Assembly: GCF_014196115.1 (NCBI RefSeq)
Contig: NZ_JACIDB010000001.1
Coordinates: forward strand, 62,001 to 126,000
DNA: 64,000 nucleotides
Direction: 5' to 3'
Origin: Sphingomonas aquatilis
Lineage (GTDB): Bacteria > Pseudomonadota > Alphaproteobacteria > Sphingomonadales > Sphingomonadaceae
The position numbers were made by a program, and so were the translations under genes. The notes beneath the pieces are model-generated. The model ran no database searches and was not told the DNA's origin. It saw only the letters and a list, made by a program, of their open reading frames with translations. Each line of letters begins with the position of its first letter. Positions within the stretch are counted from its first letter, which is position 1. Below, in pieces: positions 59,609-64,000 of this stretch.

Positions 59609-60877
59609 ATGTCCTTCTTCACCTCGCTGTCCGGTCTTCAGGCTTCGCAGACCGACATGGACACCATCTCGCACAACCTCGCCAACGTCTCGACCACGGG
59701 CTTCAAGAAGAGCCGCGTCGAGTTTTCGGACGTCATCGCATCAAGCGTGTCGACCGATCCGCGCAAGATGGTGGGGTCGGGCGTCATCGTGAAGGCGACG
59801 CAGCAGCAGTTCAAGAACGGCAATTTGCAGGGCACGACCAACGCGCTCGACCTGGCGGTCATGGGCGAAGGCTTCTTCACGGTGAAGACGACCGGCGCCA
59901 GCGACGCGATCGCCTATACCCGCAACGGTTCGTTCTCGGTCGACGCCAGCCGCAACGTCGTCGACAGCCAGGGCAGCTTCCTGATGGTCTATCCGGTCGA
60001 CGGCGACGGCAACGTCACCGCCACTGGTGAAGATGGCCTGACCAACCTGCAGCTGCAGCAGACCAGCGGTACGCCGAAGGCGACGCAGTCCGTATCGACC
60101 GCGATCAACCTGTCGGGCACGACGACCGTCAACAAGAAGACGTTCGATCGCACCGACACGACGACCTACAACAACTCGGTCGCGACGCGCGTCTACGACG
60201 CGAACGGCAATCCGATGACGATGACCAGCTATTACGTGCGCACCGCGGTGCCCGATGCCACCAAGGGCACGGACAGCACCTGGGCGGTCTATACGTTCGT
60301 CGGCGACAAGCAGCTGGAAGTCGGCGGCAAGAAGGATCCCGTCGAAATCACCTTTGCCAACACCGGCGCGATCAAGACGCCTGCGACGCCGATCCAGTAC
60401 GACACGTTCATCCCGCTGTCGGGCGCTGCCGCGCAGAACCTGACGCTGAACCTCGGCAACTCGACGCAGCTGGCGTCGGCCTTCGCGGTCAACAGCAAGA
60501 GCCAGGACGGCGTGCCCGTCGGCCAGCTGGCCGGCGTGACGGTGACATCGGAAGGCCTGATTCAGGCAAGCTTCTCGAACGGCGACATCGTGCCGCTGGG
60601 CAAGGTGGCGCTGGCGAAGTTCTCGACGCCGACCGGCCTGCGCCAGATCGGCAACAGCTATTGGTCGGCGACGGGTCTGTCGGGCACCGCGACGATGGGG
60701 TCGGCGGCTGCCGACGGCTTCGGCTCGCTGATGTCGGGTCAGATCGAAGGATCGAACGTCGACATCACCGAAGAACTGGTCAACCTGATCGCCGCGCAGC
60801 GCAACTTCCAGGCGAACTCGAAGGCGCTCGATACCGCGAACCAGGTCTCGCAGACCATCATCCAGATCCGCGGCTAA
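59609..60877 (+). CDS. flgE: Flagellar hook protein FlgE
   Basis: 422 aa hook subunit. N-terminus SGLQASQTDMDTISHNLANVSTTGFKKSRVEF, a variable middle (Thr-rich, about 120-300), and the C-terminal SNVDITEELVNLIAAQRNFQANSKALDTANQV helix. AGGAG precedes the ATG. Mid-operon; the 36-nt gap after flgD has no extra gene. Confidence 0.96.
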   Translation: MSFFTSLSGLQASQTDMDTISHNLANVSTTGFKKSRVEFSDVIASSVSTDPRKMVGSGVIVKATQQQFKNGNLQGTTNALDLAVMGEGFFTVKTTGASDAIAYTRNGSFSVDASRNVVDSQGSFLMVYPVDGDGNVTATGEDGLTNLQLQQTSGTPKATQSVSTAINLSGTTTVNKKTFDRTDTTTYNNSVATRVYDANGNPMTMTSYYVRTAVPDATKGTDSTWAVYTFVGDKQLEVGGKKDPVEITFANTGAIKTPATPIQYDTFIPLSGAAAQNLTLNLGNSTQLASAFAVNSKSQDGVPVGQLAGVTVTSEGLIQASFSNGDIVPLGKVALAKFSTPTGLRQIGNSYWSATGLSGTATMGSAAADGFGSLMSGQIEGSNVDITEELVNLIAAQRNFQANSKALDTANQVSQTIIQIRG

Positions 60878-60906
60878 ACGAGTCGGTGGGGACGCGGGAG
60901 CGCTAG

Positions 60907-61659
60907 ATGGACAAATTGGTCTACACGGCGGCGACGGGTCTGCGCGCGCACATGCAGGCGCAGGCCGCGATCGCCAACAATATGGCGAACGCGTCCACCA
61001 CGGGCTTTCGCGCCGATCGCGTCATCTTCGACCGGATCGAGCTGAAGGGCGGTGGCGCGCAGTTGGAGGCGCGTGCGCCGACCAGCGAGGAAGTCACCGA
61101 CGCCGACCGCGCGCCGGGTGCCATCCAGCATACCGGCCGCGCGCTCGACGTCGCCGTCACCGGCGTCAACGACTGGCTGGCGGTGCAGGCGAGCGACGGC
61201 AGCGAGGCCTATACCCGCCGCGGCGACCTGGAGGTCGCGCCGTCGGGCGTGCTGCAGACCGGCGACGGCTTCATCGTGCAGGGTCAGAACGGCCCGATCA
61301 CGCTGCCGCCGTACACCAGCCTGACCATCGCTGGCGACGGGACGATCAGCATCGTGCCCCAAGGGGGCGATGCCGCCAACCCACAGGTGGTCGACCGGCT
61401 GAAGATCGTCGACACCAAGGGGTCGCAGACGGTCAAGGGCCTCGACAACCTGCTGCGCGTGAAGGGCGGCGGCACGCTGCCCGCGAACCTCGACGCCAAG
61501 GTGCAGGGCGGCGCGCTGGAGGGCTCCAACGTCAATATGACGCAGGTGCTCGTCGATATGCTGGAAAACCAGCGCAGCTACGAAATTCAGGCCAATCTGA
61601 TGAAGTCGGCCAAGGAACTGGACGAAGGCGGCTCATCCGTGATGCGCCTGCCGAGCTAA
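60907..61659 (+). CDS. flgF: Flagellar rod protein FlgF
   Basis: 250 aa proximal rod protein. N-terminal KLVYTAATGLRAHMQAQAAIANNMANASTTGFRADR, a central GDLEVAPSGVLQTGDGFIVQGQNG of the FlgE/F/G fold, and a C-terminal GSNVNMTQVLVDMLENQRSYEIQANLMKSA. Starts 29 nt after flgE. Confidence 0.95.
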   Translation: MDKLVYTAATGLRAHMQAQAAIANNMANASTTGFRADRVIFDRIELKGGGAQLEARAPTSEEVTDADRAPGAIQHTGRALDVAVTGVNDWLAVQASDGSEAYTRRGDLEVAPSGVLQTGDGFIVQGQNGPITLPPYTSLTIAGDGTISIVPQGGDAANPQVVDRLKIVDTKGSQTVKGLDNLLRVKGGGTLPANLDAKVQGGALEGSNVNMTQVLVDMLENQRSYEIQANLMKSAKELDEGGSSVMRLPS

Positions 61660-61671
61660 GGGACGAAGAGC

Positions 61672-62460
61672 ATGTCATCCTCCGCCATGCATATCGCGCG
61701 CACCGGGCTCGACGCCCAGGATACGCGCATGCGAGTCATTTCGAACAACCTCGCGAACGTCAACACGACGGCGTTCAAGAAGGATCGCGCCGCATTCGAG
61801 ACGTTGGCCTATCAGACGGTCACGGCGCCGGGGTCTCAGTCGACCGCGGAAACCAAGTACGCGACCGGCCTCAACCTCGGCACCGGTGTGCGCGTGCAGG
61901 GCACGGCGCGGATCGATACGCAGGGGTCGCTGACGCAGACCGGCAACAGCTTCGATCTGGCGCTGGATGGCGACGGCTATTTCCAGATCCAGATGCCGGG
62001 CGGCCAGCTAGGCTACACGCGCGCGGGCAACTTCAACCGCAGCCCGGAAGGCCTGCTGGTGACGTCGGAGGGCTATCAGGTCCAGCCGGGCATCACCGTG
62101 CCGGCGAACGCGACCTCGGTGTCGATCGGCACCGACGGCACCGTCACCGCGCAGATTCCGGGGCAGACGACGGGCAGCACGCTGGGCCAGATCCAGATCG
62201 CGAGCTTCCCCAATCCCACCGGCCTGCAATCGACCGGCGACAATTACCTGCGCGAAACCGCCTCGTCGGGTGCCGCCAACCTCGGCATCGCCGGGCAGGA
62301 CGGCCGCGGCAACGTGCGCCAGGGCAGTCTGGAAGCGTCGAACGTCAACGTCGTCGAGGAGCTCGTCGACATGATCGAGACGCAGCGCGCCTATGAGGTC
62401 AATTCGAAGATGATCTCGTCCTCCGACGAAATGCTCAAATACGTGAACCAGAACCTGTAA
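61672..62460 (+). CDS. flgG: Flagellar distal rod protein FlgG
   Basis: 262 aa, the usual FlgG length. N-terminus HIARTGLDAQDTRMRVISNNLANVNTTAFKKDRAAFE, the FlgG signature GTGVRVQGTARIDTQGSLTQTGNSFDLALDGDGYFQI and the C-terminal ASNVNVVEELVDMIETQRAYEVNSKMISSSDEM. 12 nt after flgF; one nt before flgH. Confidence 0.97.
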   Translation: MSSSAMHIARTGLDAQDTRMRVISNNLANVNTTAFKKDRAAFETLAYQTVTAPGSQSTAETKYATGLNLGTGVRVQGTARIDTQGSLTQTGNSFDLALDGDGYFQIQMPGGQLGYTRAGNFNRSPEGLLVTSEGYQVQPGITVPANATSVSIGTDGTVTAQIPGQTTGSTLGQIQIASFPNPTGLQSTGDNYLRETASSGAANLGIAGQDGRGNVRQGSLEASNVNVVEELVDMIETQRAYEVNSKMISSSDEMLKYVNQNL

Positions 62461-62461
62461 C

Positions 62462-63199
62462 ATGGCCTCCGCACCCAACCCCTTCCGCCCCGGCGCCTTC
62501 GTCGTCAGCCACTGGGCCGAGATCGCGCTCGCCGCGGCGTCCAGCCTGCTCGTGCTTGCCGCGCTCACGCCCGGCGAGGCCAATGCCAGCATCTTCGGCA
62601 AGAAGAAGCCGGCGGAGGACTTCACTGTCGTGCGCGCGCCGATGACGCCGCCGCCGGCCCCGGCCAATGGCGCGATCTTCCAGGCGAGCGACGGCTATGC
62701 GCCGCTGTACGAAGGCTGGCGCGCGCGCCGCGTGGGCGATCCGCTGACCATCGTGCTGGTAGAGAACACGGCCGCCTCCAAGTCATCGAGCTCGAAGCTC
62801 GATTCGAGCGGGCAGGGCGGCATCACGCCGCCGACCACCGGACCGCTGAGCCTGTTCGGCGCGACTGATGCGTCGATGAGCGGTACGCGCGGCTTCAACG
62901 GACAGGGGCAGGCGAACCAGGCCAATTCGCTGTCGGGCGAAGTCTCCGTCACGGTCGCCGCGGTCTATCCGAACGGCACGATGCTGGTGCAGGGGCAGAA
63001 GCGCGTGACGCTGAACCGCGGCGACGAATTCGTGCGGATCAAGGGGCTGGTGCGCAGCGCCGACATCAGCGCCGACAATCGCGTGCTGTCGACCCGCGTC
63101 GCCGACGCGCAGATCTCCTACACCGGCAAGGGCGACGTCGCGCGCGCCGGGCGGCAGGGCTGGCTCGGCCGCTTCTTCTCCGTCGTGTCGCCGTTCTGA
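62462..63199 (+). CDS. flgH: Flagellar L-ring protein FlgH without a lipobox
   Basis: 245 aa outer-membrane ring protein. The body is clear FlgH: YEGWRARRVGDPLTIVLVENT, GEVSVTVAAVYPNGTMLVQGQKRVTLNRGDEFVRIKGLVR and RVADAQISYTGKGDVARAG. The N-terminus has a signal segment (ALAAASSLLVLAALTP then EANASIF), but no cysteine occurs anywhere in the protein, so the usual lipid anchor is absent and signal peptidase I cleavage at about ANA is likely. Starts one nt after flgG; next is flgI. Confidence 0.94.
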   Translation: MASAPNPFRPGAFVVSHWAEIALAAASSLLVLAALTPGEANASIFGKKKPAEDFTVVRAPMTPPPAPANGAIFQASDGYAPLYEGWRARRVGDPLTIVLVENTAASKSSSSKLDSSGQGGITPPTTGPLSLFGATDASMSGTRGFNGQGQANQANSLSGEVSVTVAAVYPNGTMLVQGQKRVTLNRGDEFVRIKGLVRSADISADNRVLSTRVADAQISYTGKGDVARAGRQGWLGRFFSVVSPF

Positions 63200-63247
63200 C
63201 GGCCGTCTTGACGCGTTGTTAACCATAGGAAGTGCAGGCTGCTGCCC

Positions 63248-64000
63248 ATGTTCCGCCGTCTGATCCTCTCGCTCGCCGCCGCTCTGGCCTTCGTCGCTGC
63301 GCCCGCTGAGGCCGACCGGATCAAGGATCTGGGCGGGTTCCAGGGCATCCGCTCGAACCAGCTGACCGGTTACGGCGTGGTCGTCGGCCTGCCCGGCACG
63401 GGCGACGACAATCTCGAATATACTGTGCAGTCGCTCAAGGCCGTGGCGTCGCGCTTCGGCCTGCAGCTGCCGCCGGGGGCCAATCCGGGCATGAAGAACG
63501 CGGCGGTCGTCATGATCACCGCCGACCTGCCGCCCTTCGCCAAGCCGGGGCAGAAGCTGGACATCACCGTCGCTTCGATGGGCAAGGCGAAGTCCCTGCG
63601 CGGCGGCAGCTTGGTGCTGACGCCGCTGCTGGGTGCGGACAACCAGATCTATGCGATGGCGCAGGGCAACCTCGCCGTCGGCGGCCTGGGGGCCGAGGGC
63701 GCGGACGGATCGAAGATCGTCGTCAACGTGCCCTCCGCCGGGCGCATTCCCGATGGCGCCACCGTCGAACGTGCGGTCGCGACCGGGTTCGATTCGACGC
63801 CGAACCTCACCTTCAATCTGGCGCGGGCCGATTTCACGACCGCGCAGAATGTCGCGCAAGCGATCAACGCGAAGCTGGGCTTTGGCACCGCCGAGGCGAT
63901 CGACGGCGTGTCGATCGCGGTGCGCGCGCCGCCGGGCGCCGACGTCCGCGCGACGCTGATGTCGACGATCGAGAACCTCGACGTCGTGTCGGCCGAGCCG
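63248..64000 (+). CDS. flgI: Flagellar P-ring protein FlgI (partial, C-terminus beyond right edge)
   Basis: 251 codons present. Signal peptide (about residues 1-22, ending APAEA), then FlgI core: DLGGFQGIRSNQLTGYGVVVGLPGTGDD, VMITADLPPFAKPGQKLDITVASMGKAKSLRGG and LTPLLGADNQIYAMAQGNLAVGG. Periplasmic ring in the peptidoglycan layer. About 110-120 residues are missing relative to the usual 365-370. Confidence 0.97.
   Translation, partial: MFRRLILSLAAALAFVAAPAEADRIKDLGGFQGIRSNQLTGYGVVVGLPGTGDDNLEYTVQSLKAVASRFGLQLPPGANPGMKNAAVVMITADLPPFAKPGQKLDITVASMGKAKSLRGGSLVLTPLLGADNQIYAMAQGNLAVGGLGAEGADGSKIVVNVPSAGRIPDGATVERAVATGFDSTPNLTFNLARADFTTAQNVAQAINAKLGFGTAEAIDGVSIAVRAPPGADVRATLMSTIENLDVVSAEP

Overview
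High-GC chromosomal DNA from an alphaproteobacterium, most likely Sphingomonas or a close sphingomonad. Grounds: a C4-pathway 5-aminolevulinate synthase, the division-site ATPase MipZ, HWE-type sensor kinases, a DUF3147 gene between two agmatine-pathway genes, a sigma-54/FliA flagellar system, and four families of palindromic intergenic repeats. This is a judgement from gene content, not from a marker-gene comparison. No prophage, insertion sequence, CRISPR array or rRNA operon was seen. Nearly all of the window is densely packed core genome.

1-12.5 kb: left end cuts a caa3-type cytochrome c oxidase operon (coxB-ctaD). Then an Hsp70-like ATPase, a secreted alpha-amino-acid ester hydrolase-like acylase, a translationally coupled membrane protein/response regulator/histidine kinase operon, an MpaB-type oxygenase-like protein, an exported methyltransferase-fold protein and a DUF1440 protein. 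12.6-15.7 kb: a three-gene signalling operon (CHASE3 kinase, single-domain receiver, receiver-HWE kinase) whose genes all overlap by 4 nt; the last seems to use a non-standard start. 15.7-24.2 kb: DEDD exonuclease, PH-domain protein, mipZ-J domain-phosphohexomutase operon, panC, Sel1 protein, topA.

24.3-41.3 kb: TMEM175-like channel, a ParE/Phd toxin-antitoxin pair with a palindromic operator candidate, dprA-plsY, murI, hemA, a DUF3429 protein, rpiB-glyA-small protein-nrdR-trmJ, chorismate mutase, rpsD with its terminator, an exopeptidase-aguA-DUF3147-aguB operon (agmatine to putrescine), a family 5 uracil-DNA glycosylase, folK and tRNA-Lys(UUU). 41.4-49.2 kb: several very small genes, including secreted Cys-containing proteins that appear to form one family, an MHYT-GGDEF-EAL c-di-GMP protein, a ygiB/ygiC-like pair and a PAP2 phosphatase. 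49.5-51.1 kb: galE and msrA.

51.2-64 kb: flagellar genes. On the minus strand: motA-motB-flgA, flgM-flgN, and slt-flhA-fliA. On the plus strand: flgBCDEFGHI, cut by the right end. Sigma-54 (-24/-12) promoters are visible before motA, slt and flgB, and a sigma-28 promoter before flgM. This suggests that RpoN drives hook-basal body, stator and FliA synthesis, and that FliA then drives its own anti-sigma factor FlgM.
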